NCBI GenBank assembly: GCA_035048485.1
Contig: CM068588.1
Coordinates: forward strand, 25,819,118 to 25,883,117
DNA from: Pteria penguin
Taxonomy: Eukaryota > Mollusca > Bivalvia > Pterioida > Pteriidae
DNA length: 64,000 bases
Direction: 5' to 3'
The position numbers and the translations under genes were made by a program. Positions 24,401 to 32,954 of this stretch are shown here, piece after piece (position 1 is the first letter of the stretch; each line of letters begins with the position of its first letter). Below the pieces are notes generated by a model. The model was given only the letters and a program-made list of their open reading frames with translations. It ran no database searches and was not told the origin of the DNA.

Positions 24401-27400
24401 TATTTCCATGGTATTCAATATCTGCATGTATGTGGTTTAGAGACTTTAATTGCCTTCCTTCTTTATTTCTTTGAAGTGATCATAAATTATTTTCAGCTGT
24501 GCTGGTCAAGCTCATGCTAAACTGTTATTAATTTTCCGTTCAGCCATCTGCCCATACACTATTTCCTCTGAGACTATTCATCACAAAAAATAAACCAAAA
24601 AGTGAACAGTAGTCTCCAAATTGTCAGAACCAGCATAGGATCAAAAGTTCGAGGTTTGAATCTACCAACATCTTGTTGTCAGTGTCCTGTCTTTTGAATA
24701 CAGCAGTAAAAGTTGAGGTTTCATTTTACAGTAGACATTGCCAAGTAAAAGAATATGCAATGCATTTTGTATCATTTCTTAAGTTGTATTATGGGAAATT
24801 GTTTGTTTTATGTCACACTGTGATTATCACTCATATATGGTGATAGCATCTGCCTGATACATGGCATAGAAATAGACCTAACCTAAAAACAAACAAGAGC
24901 GATGAGAAATTGTTCTTATTCCACGTCTACGGTGACGCAGGACCTCGGTTTTTATTTTTCCATCTAAGAGAGATAGAACAAGGACAAGCAATGTCAGGAC
25001 ATGAGAAAAGCACCCAACCAATTACCCTGGCTCAGTATTATATTTTGAGTGGATCATTAGTGTACAGTTTCATGAAAATTGTTGCAACAATTACCAAAAA
25101 CATTCCTCCTACATGAGGGGACAGGTACACACAAGATCACATAATGCATGTGCAATGATTAAATGACTAGGCCACTTTCTTTGTCTTAAGAGTTATGGGT
25201 CAGTGCTGAAGTTGCACATATACAATTAGTTCGTATATCTGGCCCAGTGAAGCTTATTGGTTATTGTTTAATGAGAATATATGTGGTACTGACACATGTT
25301 AAATAAAGTTTTAACCAAGCATCATAGTAAAAGATATGATCAGGAGAGATTCAGAATTTCGGGTAAGTTTTCATGAAGTCAACAAAACCCTTTTCATTAT
25401 ACATTTTGAACTTGATTTTCATATCTCAAAAATAAAATACATGTTATTACTACTAAAAATATCCATTTAGATTTCAGCATATCATCATGTACTCAAGGAT
25501 TTCAAACGAAAAGGCTTTAAAGAAAATCAAAACTAAATAGTTCTCCCTTTTTTCCAGATTTTAAAAGATATACCGAGAATGACCTCGTTAGCACATTTGT
25601 TTCAACAAAAGGTTGTTCAAGAAGTGAGTACTTAGTGGAACATGCTGGCTAGCATGGCACTATGGCAACATTATCATTCTAACACCTTGGTTACTATGGA
25701 AACTTTCACCTTAACTGTAGCTACAAATTTTGTTGGCAAAATTATCAACATACCTTCCAAGCAGTATATTTACAGATTTTTATCAATAGTGTGACAATTT
25801 TCAGTTTTAGAGACATTTCCTGAGTGGACAGAACATTGTCCTTCAACAAAAGAAATGCTTTCAACATATACTCCTATCATATAGCAAAATTTACTCAAAC
25901 AAGTTTTTTTTTAACTTATAAGTAAATGTACTCACGTGAACAAATGTAATTGTCTGAGAGCATTTAGAAGTGAATTTATAACTAGTAGGGGATAGGGGCA
26001 AAAACGTAGGAGAGAAAGCAATAATTTTATGCCCATGAGTCTCAGTCTATCCATTTTGAAAAGTTAAATAACCTTATAGCATTAATTATGGTAAATAAAC
26101 GGGGCGTGAACAGTATTTAATATACTTTTACTTATGTACAGAAATTTGCTCTTACAACATTGTAAAATGCTGATTTTAGTAAAATTTCTGCATTATGAAT
26201 TAGGTGATAACAGCCTTTATAAAAACTTTGATATCTATCTCCCTCAAGGAAAAAAAAAAGCTTCTGAATCTGAGTGGCCATTCAATTAAATCTCAATGAT
26301 TTACTTTCAGAATTGTTGTTTTCATATACTTGATGTCATATATTTGCCATATTTGTCAACGAAACTTGTAGCTTCCTAGGGAACCTACTAATAGTAACAG
26401 TAATACTAACTCTTGTAATATCACAGTTCTTGACTTCCAACTAGGTCCATATAATGAAAAAAGATATGTATCATCACTATAACTGCTTTATATACACTTC
26501 AGCTTTCTTTTTTTCTGATGTTTTAATAGACCGTTTCCAATTTTGAATGATGTAAGGGATCTTATACTGGACAAACCACTTTTTACCGAAATTTTCATGA
26601 TGACATTATTGCTTGGAATGTGACGTCACAGTAATTTGACGCAAATCTAAGCGACAGTTTTGTATTTGTCCGGTATTGCCCCTTACAACATGTAAAACTG
26701 GGAAAAAAGTTATTCCACATTAATGAAAATTAGTTGGGAGTGGAAGAGGGGAGGTGGGGGGGATGGTCCTTTGGTATCACATTGGATTCTTCATCTGACG
26801 ACCAAGGTAGTTTTTGCTGTACATTCAGAATGCTGCCTGGTGATTTGTTATCTTCACCTTCCCTATTTGTTCTTTGAATAAGTCAGTATAAACCAAGGCC
26901 CCATGTCATGGTATGCATTGGCAAGTAAGAGATCCATTGCTGCTTCATTTGAGGCGCTTAAGTAAAAATTATAAGCCAGTGCAACTAGTAGGTGCCGCCA
27001 CCATCTGTGTGAAGTCATATTGGTGTGGCATATATTGGTTTTCAGTGTCATTGTTATGGTACTTAGCAAAGAGTTGTAAAATATATTTAGGCCAGCACTT
27101 TCAAACTTGGTACACTTATTTCTGATGGCATGAGGACAAACCCTATTGATTTTCAATATCATTGTCAAAGGACAAAGTAAATTTTGGAGCAAAAATGGCA
27201 AATGTTTGGAAATGCAACTTGTAAACAAGGTACACACCAAACTGTTTAGCTAAAAGTTTTAAACTTTGAACACTTACTTCTTATGACTGGAGGATGAACC
27301 CTTTTGCTTTTCAAGGTCAAAGGGGGAATGTTTCCATACTTTCAAATTTCATCCCTTCAAACTAAGTGACGGGCACTAGACATTGCTCTTGTTTTTATGG

Positions 27401-30400
27401 TTCTTGCTATTCAGAATAAGCTACCTTGAGTAGCTAGCAGTTTTATTTCTGGTTCTTGCAATTCAGGGTCAATGTGCCCACCAATGGATGGCAGTTCTAT
27501 TTCTGATTCTTGCAATTCAGGATTAATGTACCCACCAGTGAATGGCAGTTCTCTTTCTGATTCTTGCAATTCAGGGTTAATGTACCCGCCAATGGATGGC
27601 CGTTCTTTTTCTGATTTTTGTTATTCAGGGTTAATGTATCCACCAATGGATGGCCGTTCTTTTTCTGTGTTGATCATTAAGTTTCTTTTTCCTCTACTAC
27701 GAAACACCATCAACAGGTAAACAATTCCTTTGCAATTATTTAAAAACAAAAAAGTATAGATAAATAAAATCAACGTTTTCCTGTATTGATAACGTCAAAT
27801 TTTCAAACAAATAAAACATTTCACATAAAAATCATAATTAAATACACAACTTTGCTTCCGAGTTTCTTTACTTCAGCCAAGATGCCTCTATAATGCGTAT
27901 TGTTTGATACACATGCAGTTATTGCATGTACAGCATGTGTATATTACATTGTCCTATCTATGTATCTTGTAATATATGTTAGGTGATGATGCATGTGATT
28001 CTATTGTGTGTGGTGCATAATGTGGCTTTAACAGTGTCATACCTGTATATGTGCTAGTCCAAGTGAATTCTTCATTTCAAGATTCTTAACAATGACACCA
28101 TGATCAGCCTTTCCACCTTTTTTAACCCTTTCCTGTTTTAAAGTTGAACCTTTCATTACAGTACCAGCTGATAAAAGTTTTTAAAATTTTCTTTTCAATA
28201 GAGCAATGGAATATTGTTCATTTGAATATAATCCTCAATTAAAATGAAATCATCTATCTTGAATAAGTGATATAATTCAGATTTGACATTTTGACATACT
28301 GATAATGTAATTAATTACAATTTGGGAAAATCTCACTGATATTTGAACACACCTTATTAGTTAAGGTAAGATTATTATTTTGTTTCTGACCTTGTTATCT
28401 CAATTAAGAATGTAATTTTCTTTGTCAGATTTTTGAAAGAATCCTATATATTTGGGCTATACGACATCCAGCCAGTGGCTACGTCCAGGGCATCAATGAT
28501 CTTGTCACACCATTTTTTGTTGTATTCCTCTCAGAGTATATAGATAATGGTTTGTATAATATTGGTATCATAACCTGTTTTAGGTAGTATTTAGTTTTTT
28601 ATTTTTACTGAGAGAACCAGTTGATTTATTGACTGATTAATGTTTCATGTTACTCCACGATTATTGATTATTGTATGTGGTGATGTCATCAGCCTGATGC
28701 ACCGCATAGAAATTTATACCTTTGCAATGGACCCACCCAAAGCAGCGAGGGGATCTTTTATGTGCCATGCCTACCGTGACATGGGACCTTGGTTTTTACC
28801 ATCTAATTTGAAAGACAGAACATCAGTGCGCCCATGATGGGAGTCGAACCTAGGACCTCTTGTTAGCAAGTCAATCACCTTATCCACTAAGCCACCCGGA
28901 CTTAGAACCAGTCAAGGTTTTGTATAACTATGTTGTCAGTTTTCACATTCTCTGAATATGTTTATTGTCACTTCTCTTAAATATATACTTGATTTTGATC
29001 AGCCAATCCAAAATTATCCCAAACCAGCTTTATAGCTGCATTTAGTATGTATGTATGATGTATGTAAATGTTTGTTTTTTGCATCTCCTGTGAGATACAC
29101 AGATTCATTGAAAATAATCTCTCCCAGTGAAGAAATTAATTCAGATCAAAATCTGAAAAGTGACTTATCCTCTAGAGTCATATAAAAGACTACGTAAATA
29201 TACATGTAGTTGTTGTTGTATTTTGTTGTAAGAGAGAAGACAGAAGACATCTCATTAATGACTTGCATATGAAACATGATAATAATAAAAATATAAAAAC
29301 CATAGAAAACATTACAAAAATGTTTGATGGTATTGCAGTTCCGATACCAATTTAAGACAGTCAGTTAAAATAATGATTGTCACACAGTTGTTGTCGTTAA
29401 CCGTTTTATTGTCACCCATCTTCCCTTGATCTTGAACCACGGTCGTATCTGAAAGATCAAGGTCACAGTTCTTATGTATAGTAAATCCTTGTTTGAAGCA
29501 TAGCTTGTTACTGTCTGCATGGATTAGAATAATATTTTTCAGGATTATCGTAAGGATGTGTAATGACCTTGAACCAAAGTCATCTGCAAGGTGAAGGTCA
29601 CAGTGCTTCTGTATGGTAAATCCTTGTCTGGGCCTTAGCTTTGCACTGCCTGCATTGATTTGAATAGTATTTCTCAGAATTGTTGCTCAGGTCCCAAAGC
29701 TGTATCATGACTTTGAACCAAGATTAAATTTCATGATTAGCATTATGTTACAAGAGTTTTGCCTCTTTAATGAAATTGAGTTGAAAATTAGGGGGGGGCA
29801 GTTTTGGAGCCGTGAATAAGGGGACAGGGAATTTCTTGATACAATCACTAAACCCTCTTCAAATTAAGCGATGGGCATATTATGCAGTGTTAGTCATTGC
29901 TCTAGTTTGGATTTCTTCTAGGGTCACACCCATAATTATATGTATGTAATGCATTACTTCTTTGGGGTACAAGGTGAATTTGGTAAGTCTTGTCTAGAAT
30001 GAGCTCCCGGCAGTCTGGTTGACTTTAATCAAATATTCAAGAAGCAAATCCCCTTGAGATCTTAATTGAAGTCACAACCTTAAATAATCAATACATCCAC
30101 TGAGGATGGATTTAAGATTTCCAAAGCATGGTGTAAATTTTATGAATTATTCAAGAATTACAATGTTTTACAGATGTGGAATCAGAGAATTGTGATCTGT
30201 GTTCGTTACCAGATGAGACTCTGAAGATAATTGAGGCTGATAGCTTCTGGTGTACATCAAAATTACTCGACGGAATTCAGGATAATTATACATTTGCTCA
30301 ACCTGGAATTCAGATGAAAGTCAATGCTCTCAAGGAACTTGTTAAACGAATAGATGGTTTGTAATACATTTAAAACACTAGTGTATCAATTTCTAATATG

Positions 30401-32848
30401 TCAGTTTTATCACTGGCAAAAAGTCATGGTTATATGTGTGATTAACATTCACTATCTGCCTCATTGATATGACATTCGATGTGAAGTTTGTAGTTTGTTC
30501 AGATGTGGATATATGCGTGTTTAACATTCCCTAGCAGCCCCATTGATTTTACGTTCAGTGTGAAGTATGTTCAGATTTGAACAATTTTTTGTTTATCAGT
30601 GTTTGACTTGATTTTGTATTGATATTACTTTCACTTAATATGTTTTGATACCAAATATACTTAGATAACACATTCTCCCATATTTACAAAGTTATTCTTA
30701 CAAGAAGTGGGCTGGATGAGCCTGTTATCCACAGTGGGCTGGATGAGCCTGTTATCCACAGTGGGCTTATCCACAGTGGGCTGGATGAGCCTGTTATCCA
30801 CAGTGGGCTGGATGAGCCTGTTATCCACAGTGGGCTTATCCACAGTGGGCTGGATGAGCCTGTTATCCACAGTGGGCTGGATGACAAGCTCAGATTCTAT
30901 TTTAAATTTAATTTTATTTGACGTCATAAGCAAACATGATATATGTTATAGTCAGAGGACCTAATTTTCATTTCCCAACATAACACAAAGAAAAAATGAC
31001 AATTTTAAGGAATAAAAAATCGATGGGAGAAAAACAATCAACCTCTAATATCTGTTGATGAATGAGAAATCTACAAACCCTTGTGTTGAGTTAACTAGTT
31101 CATACCTTGGCAAGCATCAGCATGGACAAAGTGAACATGACACTCGGGATAGTGGATTTCTCAATCATCACGGGATAACCTAGGTTGATTCTGTTTGTCA
31201 ATGCAACATGTAAGTATTATTGGCACAGTACCGTATAGCGCTATCTGTCATATAAGTGAAATAATCTAAGTATGTCATAAAGAAATAACACAAGGATATA
31301 TATATTTTCCTTTATATTAATTATCTATAGTTGATAAATTACTAAACATGGTATGGAACATAAATGATACCATGCTGTATACAGGTTAATTCTTCATATC
31401 CAACTTCTGTTTGTTTGTTAGTTTTATGTCAGTCCAATATTGTTTCACTTCTAAATAAGTGTCAGCAACTACCATAATTATGATAATACTGGAATTTTTC
31501 TCTCTTAATGTAAAGACATTACAATGACAAATTATCTTTTGTGCCAAGGTCTCTTGGTCTCAGCCACACATGCTGCTAACAGAGCTATGTCTATTCTAAT
31601 ACATGTATCGCTGAAGCAATCAAACTAAATTACATATAGTAGACTGATTGCTATGATAATGATACAAAATTGAATTTTCAGGGCAGTTACATCGACATTT
31701 GGAGGAACAAGGCGTAGAGTATTTACAGTTTTCCTTCAGGTGGATGAATAATTTGTTGATGAGGGAAATTCCCCTTAGGTGTACCATCAGATTATGGGAC
31801 ACTTATCAGGTATGTATGATTGCACTTTTATAACTTATAAACTACAAGATCACTTTTGACATACATATTCCCAGCTAAATGTAAGACTAGCAACAAGCAG
31901 TGTGGAAAGTGATGCTAGACTGGGATTTGAACCTAAAACTCTCTGCTTACCATGTTGATGCTTTACCAACTGAGCTATGTGAAATGATATCCCAGTCTGC
32001 CATAGTGTTTCAAAGTTTCTGGAAAGGGTTTGCTAATATAAAAAAATATTTTATATTAATTAATTTTGTCTATAATAATGAAATTATTCTGTGTTTCAGT
32101 CAGAGACGAACGGTTTTGCTGACTTTCACCTGTATATGTGTGCTGCTTTCTTAGTCAGATTCACTAAAGATATCCAACGGGAAAAAGATTTCCAGGTAAG
32201 TGTCATCTGTTCAGTGCCCGCTTTAAGTTAAATGTATTGTTACTCTTAGAAACATCTGCTTTGATGTCAAGTTAATGAGTCACTTGTTTAGACTATTGAT
32301 TAGGGCTCTTCAGACTATGGTATCTTATTTTTTTATCTGTCAATGACTAAAACTTATTTAATGTTCACTTTGTATAGGAGAATACCTGTATTGGATAGAT
32401 TTATAGAAATAGGATTTTATGTCAGGTTCCATGATAGGTTGATGTAGTGGTACATCGTTGTGAATATTACACTGAAAATGCATCAGATTTCGCTTATTTC
32501 ACCTTAATGAATTTGATTTAATTTATGGAAATGATAAATGAACATGATTTTGACAGTGAACGCAAAATTTGTACTATCTGACAAAGCTGGAAAGAGAAGG
32601 GGTAGCATTCATACATCTTTTCCTTGAGAGAAAGTTATCTTTCTTGTTTTAAATGAATTGAGTTATCTTTCTTTGCTCATTCTTATTTTTCTTTATATTT
32701 TCTTGTATTTCAGGGGATCTTAATGTACCTACAGAGCCTTCCTACTCATCACTGGCATGATGAAGAAATAGGTGAACTATTAGCGGAGGCTTTCAAACTC
32801 AAATACATGTTTGCTGATGCGCCTAACCATTTAAGTAAAAAGACGTGA
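9464..32848 (+). CDS. TBC1D22: TBC1 domain family member 22-like Rab GTPase-activating protein (complete, 12 coding exons plus a duplicated exon 7)
   Basis: Coding exons: 9464-9543, 13098-13151, 14294-14508, 14962-15153, 18184-18254, 18819-18947, 23714-23779 (7a) or 25558-25623 (7b), 28429-28549, 30174-30356, 31682-31809, 32100-32195, 32714-32848. Phases agree throughout, giving 1,470 bases and 489 residues; human TBC1D22B has about 505. All introns are GT-AG. An in-frame TGA at 9449 supports the ATG. The N-terminus has a conserved VYGAQHPP and FHDFENNTSDAWDD. The TBC domain starts near residue 184 (LSWSGIPKSVRP). It holds the arginine finger IxxDxxR (Arg254, exon 7) and the glutamine finger GYVQG (Gln289, exon 8), so it should be catalytically active towards a Rab. 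The C-terminus reads KYMFADAPNH. Vertebrate relatives bind the Golgi protein ACBD3; the substrate Rab cannot be told from sequence. Confidence 0.95.
10366..11503. repeat. Two decayed family-B-like element ends
   Basis: At 10366 the sequence TACAGTACAGTTGGTGTGGA resembles the left end of the 5261-5500 element. Reverse-oriented AAGTTCCATGGCGACCGTAC at 11480-11499 resembles its right end. Both neighbourhoods carry 'atgcccac' and 'gtggaca' or 'gtccac' words typical of that element's interior. Whether this is one large copy or two broken ones is unclear. Confidence 0.35.
12557..12684. repeat. CT microsatellite with interspersed CTCTGTCA/CTTCTCA variants
   Basis: Runs of CTCTCT are broken at regular intervals by CTTCTCACT and CTGTCACT, showing a short higher-order pattern. 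It lies in intron 1 of TBC1D22. Minus-strand frames rich in Glu and Arg across it are artefacts. Confidence 0.9.
14613..14811. mobile_element. Inverted-repeat MITE, family A, copy 2 (decayed)
   Basis: The left end reads CAGTTCAGTTTGTTTTGGAG and the right end AACTGGACTGTAGTA. Both are degenerate versions of the ends at 4387-4578. Interior words such as 'caaaacac' and 'cacctgg' are also shared. It lies in intron 3 of TBC1D22. Confidence 0.5.
15540..16260. repeat. Diverged tandem repeat, about four units of 120-150 bp
   Basis: Each unit contains 'ggctatatcttttgaa', 'aaaag(a)tacagctttgatattcc', 'cctcatgac', 'tcaattggtac' and 'gaccttggactttgacct' in the same order. Units begin near 15625, 15780, 15920 and 16065. 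It lies in intron 4 of TBC1D22 and is non-coding. Confidence 0.7.
16377..16877. repeat. Dispersed repeat, family R, copy 1
   Basis: It contains repeated 'caaacttggtac.cttactcctcatgccaagac' wording and ends with CTAAGCGATGGGCGTATTAT and 'ggcattgctcttgtt'. The same end is found at 27395 and 29915. Internal duplication of the 'acttggtacacttactcctcatg' block is visible at 16620-16680. Confidence 0.7.
17635..17723. repeat. Foldback (hairpin) element, copy 2
   Basis: It begins CATCTTCACAAGTCAAGGGG and ends with the complement, CCCCTCGACTAGTGAAGATG, with about 40-bp arms that also pair 'gtaaacttctc' with 'gagaagtttac'. It is homologous to 1772-1849 and lies in intron 4 of TBC1D22. Confidence 0.75.
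19417..19570. repeat. Dispersed repeat of about 150 bp, copy 2
   Basis: It is homologous along its length to 3120-3275, from 'caaatcaggtc' to 'cacctttgaaaag', in the same orientation. It lies in intron 6 of TBC1D22. Confidence 0.7.
20589..20925. mobile_element. Inverted-repeat element with AGTTTTCACTGAGT ends
   Basis: The left end has GATAGTTTTCACTGAGTG and the right end ACTCGGTGAAAACCATC, which are imperfect complements. About 335 bp with no coding frame lies between them. It sits directly beside the nested element at 20930-21335. Confidence 0.45.
20930..21335. mobile_element. Inverted-repeat element interrupted by a second element
   Basis: The left arm, 'agttatttcccattttggac' and onward, pairs with the right arm, 'gtcccaaatgggaagtaact', at about 21308-21327. 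The duplicated phrase 'ttttacatcagata' occurs at about 21080 and 21290, on either side of the element at 21126-21289, which appears to have inserted inside. Confidence 0.45.
21126..21289. mobile_element. MITE with CACTA-like ends, 164 bp
   Basis: Near-perfect inverted repeats of about 37 bp bound the element. The left reads ACTAAAAGAAATAACACAAA and the right ends GTTATTTCTTTTAGT followed by G. The terminal CACTAAAAG on the right (TACTAAAAG on the left) recalls CACTA-superfamily ends, but the element is too short to classify. A single related arm, 'aaagaaataacacaa', also occurs near 31280. Confidence 0.65.
23300..23570. repeat. Degenerate tandem repeat of about 40 bp
   Basis: The phrase 'tctttgacagtcttagcacatgaa' recurs with substitutions about seven times. 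It sits in intron 6 of TBC1D22, ending about 145 bases before alternative exon 7a. Confidence 0.65.
23714..23779 (+). CDS. TBC1D22: TBC1D22 alternative exon 7a (arginine finger)
   Basis: This is a 66-base exon in phase 0-0 between TTTTCAG and GTGAGTAAG. It encodes 22 residues starting IHIDIPRMSPLVPIFQQ. IHIDIPR fits the IxxDxxR arginine-finger motif of TBC GAPs and matches vertebrate TBC1D22 at this position, so 7a looks like the ancestral form. It joins exon 6 (ending in Gln) and exon 8 (starting IFERIL) without a frame change. A second version of the same exon lies about 1.8 kb downstream. Confidence 0.9.
24105..24249. mobile_element. MITE with CAGTGG ends, family C, copy 2, with 5-bp flanking repeat
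   Basis: It begins CAGTGGCAGATCCAGGATTT and ends TAAATCCACCACTG. The bases ACATA occur immediately before the first base and immediately after the last, consistent with a target-site duplication. It is homologous to 8359-8512, including the G run near the left end. Confidence 0.75.
24838..25000 (-). repeat. SINE fragment, minus strand
   Basis: Read on the minus strand it has 'aaaaaccgaggtcctgcgtc', then 'ctatgccatgtatcaggc', matching the body and tail of the tRNA-derived SINE family. The head is missing or lost. Confidence 0.5.
25558..25623 (+). CDS. TBC1D22: TBC1D22 alternative exon 7b (duplicated arginine-finger exon)
   Basis: This is a 66-base exon in phase 0-0 between TTTCCAG and GTGAGTAC, encoding ILKDIPRMTSLAHLFQQ and onward. 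It is identical to exon 7a at 14 of 22 residues and keeps the IxxDxxR motif through ILKDIPR. It differs in the residues around the finger (HI to LK) and in the following segment (SPLVPI to TSLAHL). The open frame, intact splice sites and retained catalytic motif argue for a working exon rather than a relic. Including both exons would keep frame but insert 22 residues into the catalytic fold, so mutually exclusive use is more likely. Confidence 0.85.
26875..26975 (+). repeat. SINE body fragment
   Basis: It contains 'agtataaaccaaggccccat' followed by 'aagagatccattgctgcttc', the middle part of the tRNA-derived SINE family, without a head. Confidence 0.5.
27060..27395. repeat. Dispersed repeat, family R, copy 2
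   Basis: It shares 'ttcaaacttggtacacttat', 'tttcaa.gtcaaagg' and the terminal 'cttcaaactaagtgacgggc' plus 'attgctcttgtt' with the copies at 16377 and 29390. Part of the terminal segment is deleted. Confidence 0.65.
27410..27665 (+). repeat. 60-bp tandem repeat, about four units
   Basis: The unit contains 'ttaatgtacccaccaatgga', then 'tggcagttct', then 'tttctgattcttgcaattca', with a 60-base period, so one frame stays open as a repeated 20-residue motif (MYPPMDG..). It lies in intron 7 of TBC1D22, directly after a family R repeat. Nothing indicates that it is translated. Confidence 0.75.
28429..28549 (+). CDS. TBC1D22: TBC1D22 exon 8 (glutamine finger)
   Basis: The exon encodes IFERILYIWAIRHPASGYVQ and onward to the acidic EYIDN. 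It includes the second catalytic motif of TBC proteins, YxQ (Tyr287, Gln289), followed by GINDLVTPFF. It follows the alternative exons in phase 0 and ends in phase 1. It is the constitutive partner of whichever exon 7 is used. Confidence 0.93.
28660..28901 (-). repeat. tRNA-derived SINE, nearly complete, minus strand
   Basis: Read from 28901 downwards it starts GTCCGGGTGGCTTAGTGGAT (A-box region) and has the B box GGTTCGACTCC at 28840-28850. The body 'ggtaaaaaccaaggtcccat' follows, then 'aaagatcccctcgctgcttt', and the tail 'cggtgcatcaggctgatgac'. This is the best copy of the family in the window and gives its layout. It lies in intron 8 of TBC1D22. Confidence 0.85.
29390..29915. repeat. Dispersed repeat, family R, copy 3 (diverged)
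   Basis: It contains two related blocks with 'cttgaacca.ggtc' and 'gtatggtaaatccttg.ctg', and ends 'cttcaaattaagcgatgggc', 'atattatgcagtgttag' and 'cattgctct', matching the terminal part of the copy at 16377-16877. Confidence 0.6.
30707..30884. repeat. Minisatellite with 69-bp higher-order unit (27+27+15)
   Basis: A 27-base unit, gtgggctggatgagcctg followed by ttatccaca, occurs twice and is followed by a 15-base short form, gtgggcttatccaca. The trio repeats: 30707-30775, 30776-30844, then two further long units, the last truncated. Copies are essentially identical, so expansion is recent. It lies in intron 9 of TBC1D22. All periods are multiples of three, which explains the long open frames on both strands. 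Confidence 0.95.
31912..31981 (-). repeat. tRNA-like sequence (pseudo-tRNA or SINE head), minus strand
   Basis: On the minus strand it reads TAGCTCAGTTGG (A box, 31966-31977) and GGTTCAAATCC (B box, 31923-31933) at a tRNA-like spacing. The bases flanking the two arms do not pair into an acceptor stem, and the T stem has a mismatch. A working tRNA gene is therefore unlikely. It lies in intron 10 of TBC1D22, about 120 bases before exon 11. Confidence 0.55.
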
Positions 32849-32948
32849 TATTTAATGCACTTAGGCGATTTTAATTTCACATCAAGTCAGGTTGTAGATT
32901 GTATCCTATGGCAGTTCTGACTTAACCTCCTTGTATAGTAGTAAACCA

Positions 32949-32954
32949 AATAAA
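32949..32954 (+). terminator. Candidate polyadenylation signal of TBC1D22
   Basis: This AATAAA lies 101 bases after the TBC1D22 stop codon. Further AATAAA hexamers downstream (for example near 33571 and 35620) could serve longer transcripts. Confidence 0.5.

Noticed and set aside
26863..27240. Minus-strand frame of 125 codons
   Set aside because: It spans a SINE fragment and a family R repeat in a TBC1D22 intron and shows no protein similarity.
30707..30884. TTATCCACA repeats resembling bacterial DnaA boxes (replication origin)
   Set aside because: They lie in an intron of an animal gene as part of an exact minisatellite; the match is a by-product of the repeat unit.
30707..30884. CRISPR-like alternation of long and short units
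   Set aside because: The units are direct tandem copies without unique spacers, and the genome is eukaryotic.
31912..31981. Functional tRNA gene
   Set aside because: A and B boxes are good, but no acceptor stem pairs and the T stem has a mismatch, so it was listed as a tRNA-like repeat.
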